Assembly: GCA_930367215.1 (NCBI GenBank)
Contig: OV884059.1
Location: 97,452,993 to 97,516,992 of the forward strand
Length of the DNA stretch: 64,000 bases
From: Pollenia angustigena
Taxonomy: Eukaryota; Arthropoda; Insecta; Diptera; Polleniidae
Direction: 5' to 3'
Position numbers and translations under genes: made by a program. Shown in pieces: positions 9,568 through 20,009 of this stretch. The notes under the pieces were generated by a model. The model did not search any database, was not told the DNA's origin, and saw only the letters and a program-made list of their open reading frames with translations. Positions within the stretch are counted from its first letter, which is position 1; every line of letters begins with the position of its first letter.

Positions 9568-11075
9568 TTAGGAGTCACTGTATTATCGTAACCACACTTG
9601 AAACAAAATAATCTTCTACGCTCCGACGGGCAATCCATAAACATATGTCCTTCAGCTTTACAATTCCAGCACACAAGTTTGCGGACTGGGTTTGTCAATG
9701 CATTAACAGACATCTCGCTTTCCAATATTTCTCCCTCCACATCTAGTTCATTTATATGTTTTCCCTGATATCTCGGGTTACTCAATCGCTGGTTGTTTAA
9801 CAAACTCTCTGCTCTTCTCCCTTCAGTTCTAAATTGACTCAATCCCAATGGTCTTACGGCAAACAAAAGTTGTGATAAAGCTGGTCTCAAATTATTTTTC
9901 AAAATCTCTACTAAGTCCTGTTCTAACATGGGGTTAGTCTGTTGGTTTCTCAAACGAATAACTGCGTTGCAAAAATCATCAACGGATTCCAATGGTTGCT
10001 GCCTCCTGTCAAGAATTTTTCGTTGAATATCAAAATCACTTTCATATCTATGAAAATATCTAATTAAGGCGCTCTTAAGGGTTGGCCAGTCACGTAGAGT
10101 CGTATTCATCCGCCTATAATCCCATAGCCAATCTAATGCTGGTCCACTTAACAAATGGTGAAAACTACGAATGACTTCTGCCCAAGAACAACCGTAATCC
10201 GACTGAAGTGTCTCAACTCTGAACACAAAATCTTCAACGCTTGGTGTTTTTGTCGTCCCGTCAAATTGCAATCCCCATTTATCGATTCTGTTAAATGATT
10301 CTCCATAATGGTTACGTTGATTCCGCGGTGCATACATCTGTGGTGGTGGCTCACTAAAACGAGGTAGTTGATTCTCAAAAACTGGTAAATTATTCCTGTT
10401 AACGTGTGTTGGTGGAACTTGATATCTGTTGTCTCGGTAATTATGACGCTGTGTTTGGGGTATCCCTGCTTGGTAATTGTTCACTGAATTTCTTCTCGGT
10501 GGTGGTGGTTGGTGAGACGTGAACGATGGTCGATGGTTAACTGCCCTCTGCTCTTCGAAGCTCTGATTTACTTGGGCTCCTCCCGCTCCACTTGCCTGTG
10601 ACATCGCGCTTACAGTCGCCTGTACGATCGCCGGTATTAACTCTTCTATCCTCGCGTCTACCGATCTACGAATTTCAATTTGCCTCAATCCTTCTGCTGC
10701 TCTTAATGGTTCCATCAGCCTTTCTGACCTCGGGTGATAAGTGTTCGCTCCTCTGAATTCCCTTTGAACTCCGATGGCTGTGACGCTACTAAACTCGGGA
10801 GAGGTTATGGTGCTGTTTAAAGATGCGTTAGCCGTTGAGGGGTTTTGCTCGGTTTCCTCCTGTACAACAGAAATATTCGGGCCAGCTTCTCCCATGGCTA
10901 AGCCAGTAGCTTGCGTCGTAAATAGTTGATAAGGCTGTGAGTGAACTATAGCCGAGGTGGTTATCGACGATGCCAATGCCATCGCTGACGAAGTAGTGGC
11001 GGTCGTAATTCCCGCTGCTGAGTCACCTGGTCCCATTGTGTTGTTTGTATTCAATCCACTACGGGTCCTTACCAT
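9432..11075 (-). CDS. gag: Gag capsid/nucleocapsid protein
   Basis: 547 codons, first ORF after the leader. Residues 1-250 are low-complexity and rich in Ser, Thr, Pro, Gln and Asn. Residues about 260-420 look like a retrotransposon capsid region (WGLQFDG, then a Trp-rich GPALDWLWDY). A CCHC zinc knuckle follows at Cys469-X2-Cys472-X4-His477-X4-Cys482, typical of RNA-binding nucleocapsid. A second metal-binding-like motif, Cys491-X2-Cys494-X9-Cys504-X2-Cys507, lies just before the frameshift point. The 3' end overlaps pol by 136 bases in another frame. The product should assemble virus-like particles and package the element RNA. Confidence 0.93.
   Translation of the reverse strand: MVRTRSGLNTNNTMGPGDSAAGITTATTSSAMALASSITTSAIVHSQPYQLFTTQATGLAMGEAGPNISVVQEETEQNPSTANASLNSTITSPEFSSVTAIGVQREFRGANTYHPRSERLMEPLRAAEGLRQIEIRRSVDARIEELIPAIVQATVSAMSQASGAGGAQVNQSFEEQRAVNHRPSFTSHQPPPPRRNSVNNYQAGIPQTQRHNYRDNRYQVPPTHVNRNNLPVFENQLPRFSEPPPQMYAPRNQRNHYGESFNRIDKWGLQFDGTTKTPSVEDFVFRVETLQSDYGCSWAEVIRSFHHLLSGPALDWLWDYRRMNTTLRDWPTLKSALIRYFHRYESDFDIQRKILDRRQQPLESVDDFCNAVIRLRNQQTNPMLEQDLVEILKNNLRPALSQLLFAVRPLGLSQFRTEGRRAESLLNNQRLSNPRYQGKHINELDVEGEILESEMSVNALTNPVRKLVCWNCKAEGHMFMDCPSERRRLFCFKCGYDNTVTPKCPVCQGNRVANNPRTGMEGRSRNVATQAQQTPSAPPTNQSNPTL
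9546..9552 (-). promoter_or_regulatory. -1 ribosomal frameshift site G GGA AAC
   Basis: On the minus strand GGGAAAC lies inside the gag-pol overlap and is phased G-GGA-AAC relative to gag, the canonical X-XXY-YYZ heptamer. Slipping back one base gives GGG-AAA-CAG, which is the pol frame. The same heptamer is known from simian retrovirus gag-pro frameshifting. Downstream, CGAAC and GTTCG can pair around an inner ATCC/GGAT stem, a possible stimulatory structure. The site is after the second zinc motif, so the fusion keeps almost all of Gag. Confidence 0.8.
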
Positions 11076-12839
11076 TAAAACCGAACAAGGTTCTCAAGAT
11101 TTATCAAACGTCCCCAAAATGTATTCCCAAAAATGCAAAAACTTCCCAAAACTGTATAAAATGTCGCGACCAAACCGTACTACCACAAATGATCGATTAC
11201 CGTCCCCACAAATTATCGCCTAATCAATCAAAAAAATTTATAAACCGCGATACCGATTGGATTGTATTGCATATGCAACCAACAAAATTAGTTGTACCCA
11301 ATGGTAAACTCAACCTGACAATTTTTAAAGCTATAAAGTCCTTTATTTTTACCCCAGTTAAGGTTGTGCTGAAAATCAAAAATTTAAATTTAAATCGTAA
11401 ATTCAAACAAACTGAATTTTGCCGAAAAATTCAACTATAAACTTGATAACGCACCAAACTTTTACTTCGTACTTACAAATTAGCCAAAATATCAAACAAT
11501 TGCCAAAAGAAATTACAACCCGATGGCAACTCTTGAAATTTTAACACCCGAAATCAAAACAAAATTCCGTCCTGTTTAATCAAAAAAAAATTAAAGCCTT
11601 AAGAATCAAGATAAATGTATGTGTAAAAAATCAAAAAAAAATTCAAATTACTCTTATTATTTTCAATTATAATTAATTTAGAGTTTTTTGCAAAAAGGAA
11701 ATCCTAAAAGAATAGAGAATAATTGTCAAACAAATTTTAGCCAACTGGCAACTCTTACAATTTTGACCCCAAAATTTCGAATAAAAACAATCAAATGGAA
11801 TTTCAATAAAAGGATAGTCCGATCAAAATTTATAAGAATTTTGGCTAAAACGTGAACTTTACAGGTTAAAAACCAACAGAAAACAAATTTAGCAAAAACG
11901 ATGAACGTTTGCTAATTAGAGTTTTGCCAAGTATGCTGAAGAATTTCAATTTCAATTTTAATCACACCAAACTGGTTCACTAACATCGTCGCAATAAAAA
12001 TCGAAAAATCGCCACAGGTAATTTTGACCCGATGGTAACTCTGTAAATTTTGACAACCACAATCAAAATAAAAAGTAAACAAAGAATAATTTCAACCAAA
12101 ATTATTGTCAAATCGGAAAAATTTAAATATTTTTGTTCAAGAAAAATTACTCCTAGAAATCAATATTAATATGTATATAGTGAAAATAAGAACTAAGCAG
12201 ATAAAAGAAAATTTTAAACTAAAAATCAAAAGAAATGTAAAATATAGTTGTTAATGTATAATTTTGACCAATAAAGTAAACATTACCAAAAAATGTGTAC
12301 AATTATTTATGTGATTATCTACGTAAACAAAACCGAAAATAAAATTGAAAGCGTTTTTAATTCTATGAACCGCAAAATTAGCTAAAAGATACCAAAAAAA
12401 TTACAAAAGTTTCAGTGTTGTGTGGGTATTTGGATGGTGAAAAGACAAATAAATATCAAAACAAAGGTCTTGTTTCCCATAGTTATGTTTGCGAATGTTG
12501 GTTCTGCATGACCGTCGTAATGGGTGCAAGATAACGTCGCGACGCGGTATTGAAGTACAAACCCACGGAGCATACGCTACTTTCCGCCCTGGCAAAAGTT
12601 CCCGAATCCTATCGCGTTTAGTAATCCCGGTCAAATCCCAATTACTACGACTTACGGTCATCGACAAACTTCCCTAATCGCACTCGTCGTCGCGAATAAA
12701 CCGATGTCCCATCAGTCCTGAACTTACGCAAAGTCGATTATGTACCGCCAGACAATCAAAAATGTTTTTACCAAAAAAAATTTCAAACTTTACAAACGCG
12801 CGATATATAAAAAGATAAAATGATTTAATTTCCATTCGG
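11076..12839 (-). other. Retrotransposon leader (5' UTR), degenerate repeats
   Basis: About 1.76 kb between the primer-binding site and gag with no long ORF. A phrase of the type GGCAACTCT...AATTTTGAC recurs near 11522, 11754 and 12032, suggesting diverged tandem units of roughly 230-280 bp. It probably contains packaging signals and possibly internal promoter activity, but nothing in the sequence shows this directly. Confidence 0.6.
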
Positions 12840-12857
12840 GCCCCACGTTGGGCGCCA
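12840..12857 (-). promoter_or_regulatory. Primer-binding site for tRNA-Lys(CTT)
   Basis: On the minus strand, TGGCGCCCAACGTGGGGC is complementary to the last 18 nucleotides, including CCA, of insect tRNA-Lys(CTT) as I remember that tRNA. Complementarity extends a few bases further with one mismatch. It lies 17 bases from the LTR edge, an unusually large gap filled by an A/T tract. It would prime minus-strand DNA synthesis. Confidence 0.88.
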
Positions 12858-12874
12858 AAAAAAAATATATATAC

Positions 12875-15800
12875 TGTCACGATTCAATGCGATAGTGGCC
12901 GCTGCCACACGCACGGTTCGCGTGCACTGTCCATTTGTCACACTGGTAACTAACAAATTTTCAGCCGGGCTATGACTCGTCGGGCATGGGCGGGTGTTCG
13001 TTGCAAACGGACGTGCATAAAACATTATTTTATGTACCAGTGCATCTTGCCTAAATTACCGAAAAATTTAAAAAGGGGCGCAAAAAGAAAAGAAACCGAA
13101 ATGTACCGAGACCGATCGCTGGGATACAATACCTTTAGTTGTAGGGGGTTAAGATGTTATTAAACCCCTGGCTGGCCCTCCCTCAGCATCCATCCTGATG
13201 CTCGACCATGGTAGCATAGTAGCCGCAAGTTGTAGCTACCCCTAAAAAACATTTTCACCACCAAATACCTACCTCATCCTCTTCACACTTCCATTTTCAA
13301 AATAAAACCGTTTTGTCTATTAACATTCAATATCAATTTCAAAAAAATTTATTAAAAAAAAAAAAATCTTAAAATAGCTTAAGTAGTATATATTTAATAA
13401 ATGTTACGGTCAACGTACTTTACAATACTAAAGTGACAACTTAAAATAATACTAACATCGTCAGAGGGAAAATTCGGCTTAGTAATCTATTCAAACACCT
13501 ATATTAGCGCTAATACTGATGGAATCTAGTTATTCGTCCTGCCAAAACTGTCACTCTTACCGACGTTTAATCAGGTTCCTATGGAACCGGCCATAATAAG
13601 TTCATAATAAACCACAATAAAAAGTGTTAATTAAAAGTATTACCCCAAAGGGGTTCTAAGACTCTAAGGTATGATACCAGTTACAAAATCTTAAAGGCAT
13701 ATTTAATTTCAATTGCTTTCAAAAAGAACTTCAAAAAAAAATTTACAAGGTAGGGTTCAACAGGGCTAATTTAAAATCTATAACGAATATACCTCAATAG
13801 GTATACATATTCGATTCATTTGAGGGTTCGTACGAATATCAACTTAAAGTATTTTTAAAATCTATTGCCGGTGTGATCTGCTTTGTTTCTTGAGATATTG
13901 AAACACCACAATGAATTTTATGTTTTAAATCTACCCGAGGGTTGCGTCGGTGTATTCTGGCATTAAACTTCGAAAACAATTTAAGTTGCCTTCTGTACGA
14001 GGTACGGGATACTTAATTCGGTTTTGCGTACAAGCCAAAGTTTTTAATAAATACCCCGATCTACGAATTTACATGTATTTTATTCTTGATCGGTTTGATA
14101 CGATTGCAAAATTAACTACTATTTCAGCTTATCTGGGCTGGTTTCTTGTTCAGTTCGACAATTTTTTCTTTTTCTCTTTTGAACAACAACTATTTACAAC
14201 CTTATATTAAATTTGCTTTCGACACGTTCGACAAGATTTTCAAAATTGGCAATTATTTTTTAAATTACATGGGGTTATTCCCGTTCAGTACGATATAATT
14301 CTTTGCAATACATATATTCACCAACTCATAGGAAATTGGTTTTTTTTTTCTTTTCTTCTTTCTTTCTTTGCTTGTTTTCTTTTTCTTATTTGATACGATT
14401 TCAAAATTAATTATTACCTAAACCCGTATGGGGTTGTTTCTCGTTTAGTTCGATAATTCGTTTTTTTTTTTTCTTTTGGAACAACAAATATTTACAAATT
14501 TACATTCAATCGGCTTTATATGCCCGATAAGACTTTCAAGATTGCCAATTTTCTCGACCTACACTGGGTTGGTCCCCTTTCAGTTCGGTAAATTTTTTCT
14601 ATGGATAACAAATATTTATAACCTTATATCAACTTTACTTTTAAAATGTTCGATAATTTTTCCCAACATAGACGATGATTTTACTTTACATGGGGTTGGT
14701 TTTCGTTCCCCTCGGTATGATCTTATTGTGTAATTTCTTTTCTTTTTTTTTTCTTTGATACTAAATTTTACGACTTTATATGAAATTCGTTTTCGATAGA
14801 CATGATGTGTTTAATCCATCGTGTTCGGTAAATTGAAATTGTGTTGGTTTAAATCGTAGATACGCGATCCTTTAATCCCGCGTGATTAGGATTCTACCCC
14901 ATAACCAACTCCATATTCCCCCCCCAGTCGATTAAATAAAAAAAAGGCAATAAAAAAAACACTTATCTGTTGTCCAGCGTTGTGGGTGTTGTCCTTTGCC
15001 GTCGTTGGGCGCACGTGGTGTCGACGAAAGGCGAGGTGGTGTTACAAAAATGTTGTCGCCTTATGTTGGGCTAGATGCTGTTGTCACGAAAATGTCGCCT
15101 TATGTTTGGCTAGATGCTGTTGTTACGAAAATGTCGCCTTATGTTTGGCTAGATGCTGTTGTTACGAAAATGTCGCCTTATGTTTGGCTAGATGCTGTTG
15201 TCCAATGTGTTGTGATACCGACGTATGTTTGGCTAGATGATGTTGGCCAATGTGTTGTGATACCGACGTATGTTTGGCTAGATGATGTTGTTCAATGTGT
15301 TGTTGGTCACACGAGGTGTTGATGAACGTATTGTCGGCGCTGTACGAATGGCTAGGCGGGGTTACGAAAAGGCATCGGGGTAGTACTGAACTGCCTCTTT
15401 GTGACAGCCGTGCTGAAATGGGGCGTTAAAGCAGGTGTCTACGAATCAGTAGCACCCCGTTATAATGGTGACGAACCACAACCTATTTTGCCGAATGACC
15501 TACAGTGTTACTGCCGAGCTGGGCTGTTAAATGGCGACGGTTGACTTTAAATGCCTTCTTACCGCCTTGCACACTTCCGTCCAACTTTCACTCTGTTACC
15601 TGCCCCGCACGGAGTCTGGTGATGCTGAGGCCCCAAGCCTGAGCGACGAATACAATGCTCCTCAGCCTCATACACCGGTATCACGCAGACACTGGTCCAA
15701 CTGTCCTCTGGACTTTAGTGCCAAGAGCCGCGCCTATAGAGACACTATTAACATGGTTTACCATAAAATCGATCTTCATACTTACAGTTTCCCTTTATTT

Positions 15801-16107
15801 TCCGAACACAATTTGCGTCCAGCTCTTCGCTGGCTGTTCACAACGAACACAAGGTGAGTCAGCCCACTTTTCGTTGGTGATGTAAAAGATGAGGATGGCT
15901 TCCACTTGACTGCGCCGCTTCTCGAACAAAATAGAAAGAAAAACCCAAGATGCCGGAAACACGAAGTCAAGTGAAGTTGGCTGTAGTTACTATTACATCG
16001 CAGGTGTATGTCAAAACAAATGCAACCTTGTTTGCAATACTGCAATTCGCCGTACTATGGCGAATTATTTGCAGTGTAGCACCTGCCTCATGTCCTGACA
16101 TGGCACA
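12875..16107 (-). repeat. 5' LTR (3233 bp)
   Basis: Near-identical copy of 2725-6003 and, in element orientation, the promoter-bearing LTR. It has two rather than three full-length 45-bp minisatellite units (array 15044-15305) and the ~145-bp degenerate repeats at about 14110-14760. I could not place the transcription start or poly(A) site. The high identity implies a recent insertion or recent gene conversion between the LTRs. Confidence 0.95.
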
Positions 16108-16111
16108 CTAG
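16108..16111. other. Target-site duplication CTAG, right
   Basis: Matches 2721-2724 on the other side of the element. The reconstructed empty site joins the sequence ending GCCGA before the left copy to ACCGTTTC after this one, with a single CTAG between them. Confidence 0.9.
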
Positions 16112-16675
16112 ACCGTTTCAGAACCGCAGTCACTTGTATGAAACTTGGGCGACTTGATGCAAATAATATATTAATGTGTCTATTGGACACTTGGGGGTTG
16201 GTGCGCTACTATTTTTGTTTATTGATAATAAATAATACATTCTACAAATATTTTTATTGCTCATTTCTATTCTCAAGACCATCGGGGTAGAATAGGTAAA
16301 ACGGGGTTTCTCAAAAATAAATATTTTAGCTTTTATGAGCAATGGAATTCAAAAATGTGTCCGCGAGACCTTGTGGGTTGTTAAGGGTTAAAGAAATTTA
16401 GTTTTCTCAATGTCTCATTTGCTTCGATTTTATCGCAAAGCTAACCGGCACTCATCTGCCAATTATGTACATATGTGCAGATAAATTTCAAATCAGCTGA
16501 CACCCAACTTTTTCATGTATCTTGAGTGGCGTTGCCAGCTGAAAACAATGTTTTTGTCGGTATATTGAGAAACACAAAATCGTTAACGGACAGTTTATCG
16601 CTCCAATAAATTTATGTTGACATTAAGTAACAGACAGTTTGTCGATACATTGAGAAAATGTCCATAGGAATCCAA
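16112..16675. other. AT-rich flank, no gene recognised
   Basis: No coding region recognised. TTTTCTCAATGT near 16402 and its reverse complement near 16655 could be the ends of a small inverted-repeat element, but I found no convincing target duplication. Confidence 0.4.
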
Positions 16676-17181
16676 TAACAAATTAAGAGAACAGTGAATT
16701 TGAAGGAAGACACGAACAACATAGATGCGAGTTATATTGTTGCCATTACTTGAGCTGTGATATATTTAAAGTTTAAAGTAACATGTATTTATATATTAAA
16801 ATTATGCTTTATATTTGTATGCTCCTGATCTAAAACATCTAAAACTTTTTAATGTGATTAAACTTCATATTATCGCCTGTATTTATAAAAAAATTTTAAA
16901 TTTAATAAAGGTTTACAAAACAAATTTTGTATGAAAATTCTTCTTAATAAACGTTTGTTAAATTTAATAATCGTTTATAAATACGGGGGTATTTTATTGT
17001 TTTATAATTTTTAAATAGACAATCCCTTGAAAAAGTCGACAAACAATCGACGAAACGTCGGGAACAAAATATTGTTATTAAAAATTTAATTTTATTTGCA
17101 TTGAAGAAATTAAGGCCCTATTAGCTTGACAAAAATAACATTAATAAATTCATCACTCTGGCCAAAGAAACAACTACAACG
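16676..17181 (+). mobile_element. Penelope-like element, 3' end
   Basis: Starts inside the last codons of a Penelope ORF (matching about 44690-44766), runs through the stop codon and 3' UTR and ends in the same block, finishing CAACTACAAC, that ends the copy at 48492 and the 5' block at 42661-42790. It is 5'-truncated and non-coding. Its UTR is continuous where the other copy is interrupted by satellite repeats, so it is the reference for the uninterrupted arrangement. Confidence 0.8.
17024..17062 (+). ncRNA. Hammerhead-ribozyme-like motif of the Penelope terminus
   Basis: A 5-bp stem, GTCGA/TCGAC, with loop CAAACAA is followed by GAAA and CGTC, matching helix II plus the second core box of hammerhead ribozymes known from Penelope-like terminal repeats. 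The first core box should read CTGANGA; here it reads CTTGAAAAA. The same variant occurs at 48333-48371, so it is a family feature rather than a private mutation. It may be a diverged or inactive ribozyme. Confidence 0.5.
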
Positions 17182-17201
17182 GTATATTTTAACTTTTTTA
17201 A

Positions 17202-17664
17202 CCCTTCTGCATCCCTTGGATATGTGCCCTTCATATGATCCTCTGGGTCAATGTGACCCAACAATAAAATGTAAACAACATTTCATATTTAAGTATAATA
17301 AAAAATAAAAGCGATTCTATTGATTATATGACTAAAATATTATTGATCGATGATTCTGAATGAAGATGAACTCAATTCAATTATGTTCAACAGGAAAACA
17401 ATTTTAAAGTGGAATTAAACTTGCAACATCGCTTGTTGGGTCATATTGACCCAAAGGATATTAAATGTGTGTAAATCGTGTTTTTTAATGTGGAGGGGGG
17501 AGGAAAAATTAAAATTTTATTATTTTAATTTTCATTTAAATTTATAATATTCGTCCCTGTAATGCATAAATTAAAGTTTTACATCCATATTTTATATTTA
17601 AAGGAACAAATTTTGCGCTTGAAAGCCAAAATTGGGTCAAATTGACCCAAGGAGTGCAGAAGGG
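17202..17664. mobile_element. TTAA-flanked MITE, piggyBac type
   Basis: 463 bp with terminal inverted repeats beginning CCCTTCTGCA, flanked by TTAA at 17198-17201 and 17665-17668. The TTAA duplication and CCC start are characteristic of piggyBac-family elements. It is non-coding. Inside are three copies of a near-palindrome of the form TGGGTCA-N2-TGACCCA (around 17237, 17438 and 17633). Confidence 0.85.
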
Positions 17665-17668
17665 TTAA

Positions 17669-18599
17669 AAAGCAAACTAGGAAATAAATAAACACATTTA
17701 CTTAATAACAGTTTCTTTTTTTCAATTTCCCTTTTTTAATATAATCATGTAGCTCATTTCTCATTCATTCCCAGTATAAAAATGAAAAAATAAAAATAAT
17801 TATATTAAATAAAACTGGCGACAAATGTAATTTACAGCAACACAATATCTCACAGTGGTATTTTGATTAATCGTCAATTTACATGAGAATTTTACAATGG
17901 CACAAACTCATTCTGCTAAAAAAAAATGGAGAATTCCATTTTTTAAGTTCTTTTTTTTAATATTACTTTAGCAATTTTTCCTTCTTTTCAATTTTGTCCT
18001 TTTTTTCAATTTCCATTTGTTAGTTGCAATCGTTTATTTATGTTCAATACAATTTTTCTTTTTTTGCTTGTGTTTTTTTTTCACATGCATTTTGATTTCA
18101 GCAATTTTTCCCTGTTATTTATTTTAACGAATAGTTTCCGTTTGTAATATTTTTCATTTTTGGGGTTTCCTGCTTAAACAGGAATACAATTTTTTACAAT
18201 AAATAATTTGTTAAACTATAAAAAATATAAAAATATATAAATAATGCAAAAATATACAAAAAAGAGAAAATAAATAAAACATCATTTTATTTATTGATTG
18301 ACTGACCTCAAACGTGAATGTATAGACATGTGAAAAAAATCCAATACAAGTACAATAGTTCTGTATACAGTAAAACACGTATATAACTAATACAGAATAT
18401 TACCAATAATATGTATTAAACAACGAGAGTGGCTAATTTTGCCATTTGGTGACTTGATTAAGCCATTTGTTATATTGTCAAGCCATGAAAGAATGCATCA
18501 TATTTAGTTATTTTTGATCGCGAAGAGGACCGAAAATAACCCAAGTCCCCATGTACCATTAATTTAACTTAAAAATTCAATCAAATCTCTACGTTTCTA
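17669..18599. other. AT-rich region, no gene recognised
   Basis: Long runs of A and T, with no coding or element signature that I can support. Confidence 0.5.
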
Positions 18600-19072
18600 C
18601 ACCCAGAGAAAAAACATGTTTAAATATGGTCACCTCCAACAAAACTATTTTAAAAGAAAATTTTAAACATATTATGTTTCATTTAACCATCTTATTGTCA
18701 CCAACAACCATATTATGGTTGAATTAGTCCTCCATCAAGTAGCTACAACCATGTTATGGTTGCCTCCGAACATGTTGTGGTTAAAAATAACAAAAACATG
18801 TTTAACACTTATAATAGTATAGTTGATTTTCAACCATGAAAAGAGGAAAATACTATTGTTAATTTTAAAACAAATTATTGTCATATTTTAACCATAACAT
18901 GCTAAGAGGTAACCATAATATGGTTGTGGCTTCTTGATGGAGGACTAATTTAACCATTATATGGTTGTAGGTAATAATAATACGGTTATACTACACATAA
19001 TTTGTTGAAATTTTTCTTTAAAAATAGTTTTGTTGGAAGTGACCATATTTAAACATGTTTTTTCTCCGCGTG
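18600..19072. mobile_element. TA-flanked inverted-repeat MITE, 473 bp
   Basis: Ends CACCCAGAGAAAA and (reverse complement) CACGCGGAGAAAA pair over roughly 50 bp, and the interior continues as a diverged fold-back. It is flanked by TA on both sides, as in the Tc1/mariner superfamily. The palindromic word AACCATATTATGGTT and variants recur through the interior. A degenerate relative lies at about 38427-38612. Confidence 0.75.
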
Positions 19073-19131
19073 TAATGATTATGATTATGTCTCTAAAAAC
19101 GCGAATACAGAGAACTAGCAAACGTCTGTAA

Positions 19132-19282
19132 TGCTGGGTACACACAATGCAACCTACATGCAATCTGTTTCAATGCAACCTTAAAATATCAAAGCGTTTT
19201 GATGCTGATGCAATCTAGAATGAATGAAAATGAATTTAATTCACTGGATTGCGTAAACGCGTTGCATAGTGTGTACCCAGCA
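19132..19282. mobile_element. TAA-flanked MITE, 151 bp
   Basis: Terminal inverted repeats TGCTGGGTACACAC...AATGCAAC, about 22 bp with one mismatch. Flanked by TAA at 19129-19131 and 19283-19285. A 3-bp TWA duplication is the PIF/Harbinger hallmark, though the terminal sequence is not one I associate with that group. Confidence 0.75.
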
Positions 19283-19366
19283 TAACGAACTTCTTTATAT
19301 CAAAATATGTTCAGAAAATAATATGTTTTAGTTCATCGATTTCTGAAGTCAGGGGCCTGATTGGCC

Positions 19367-19536
19367 TCGATTCGAAAGCAATTTAATATCTAATTATTTC
19401 AGTCAATACTGAACGAATTGGAGTTATTATTTTCAGTGTTGTAAAGCATTAATTTGAGTTGCACAATATTGAAAAATTAATTCGATTCGTTCAGTATCGA
19501 CTGAAAGAATTAGAAATAAAATTACTTTCGAATCCA
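19367..19536. mobile_element. Inverted-repeat element, partial copy
   Basis: Arms of about 55 bp starting near CGATTCGAAAGCAATTT fold back on each other. The interior matches the element at 41017-41250, which has additional outer GGGGGCAAATTATGG ends missing here. Two diverged copies in one window show a dispersed family. Confidence 0.65.
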
Positions 19537-19623
19537 GAAAGTACTTGAAATTTTCTTGAAAGTTTTGGTAACACATAACAGTACTTGCTTCTTTCGAGTT
19601 CGTTATAGCCGTTTATTTCTTTA

Positions 19624-19880
19624 CATATCGTCGGTCTCATGTAGAAAGGCCCTAACTCGATTTTTTTCGAAATTGGGTTTTTTAGTGATCCCAATACATT
19701 TCCCACAAATACACCTCGTCACAAAAATTTAATACAATAGCATCAAAAATATCAGTTTAACAAGCAATTGAAGAAGCCATTTTACATTATGATACATACA
19801 GTTTCTATTATGTTCTTGCTTTCTCCTGTACAGTTGCATTTATGTGAGTTAGGGCCTTTCTACATGAGACCATCGATATG
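19624..19880. mobile_element. Small inverted-repeat element, ~257 bp
   Basis: CATATCG plus GGTCTCATGTAGAAAGGCC is present in inverted orientation at both ends (about 35 bp with few mismatches). No clear target duplication and no coding capacity. Confidence 0.6.
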
Positions 19881-20009
19881 CTCATACTCATGCTCATACA
19901 CATACATATACATACTTTAAGTCTCCATACTTTTTACTAGTAAAGCCAAACACTGGAGTGGTGGTTAAGTGGTTGTAAAATTGTATTTTTTTTTTTTTTA
20001 TTATGTACT

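Larger units (their letters stand above)
2725..16107 (-). mobile_element. Complete Ty3/Gypsy LTR retrotransposon, 13.4 kb
   Basis: Full-length element on the minus strand. In transcription order: 5' LTR (16107 to 12875), tRNA-Lys primer-binding site, 1.76-kb leader, gag, pol, hairpin, polypurine tract, 3' LTR (6003 to 2725). Pol domain order is protease, reverse transcriptase, RNase H, integrase, which defines Ty3/Gypsy. Only 78 bases separate the pol stop from the 3' LTR, so there is no env. LTRs start TG and end CA and the insertion is flanked by CTAG. Both ORFs are open and the LTRs are almost identical, so this is a young and possibly competent copy. Very long LTRs, a Lys primer and a two-zinc-motif Gag recall the Osvaldo/Ulysses group of Drosophila; that placement is inference and needs an RT phylogeny. 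Confidence 0.95.
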
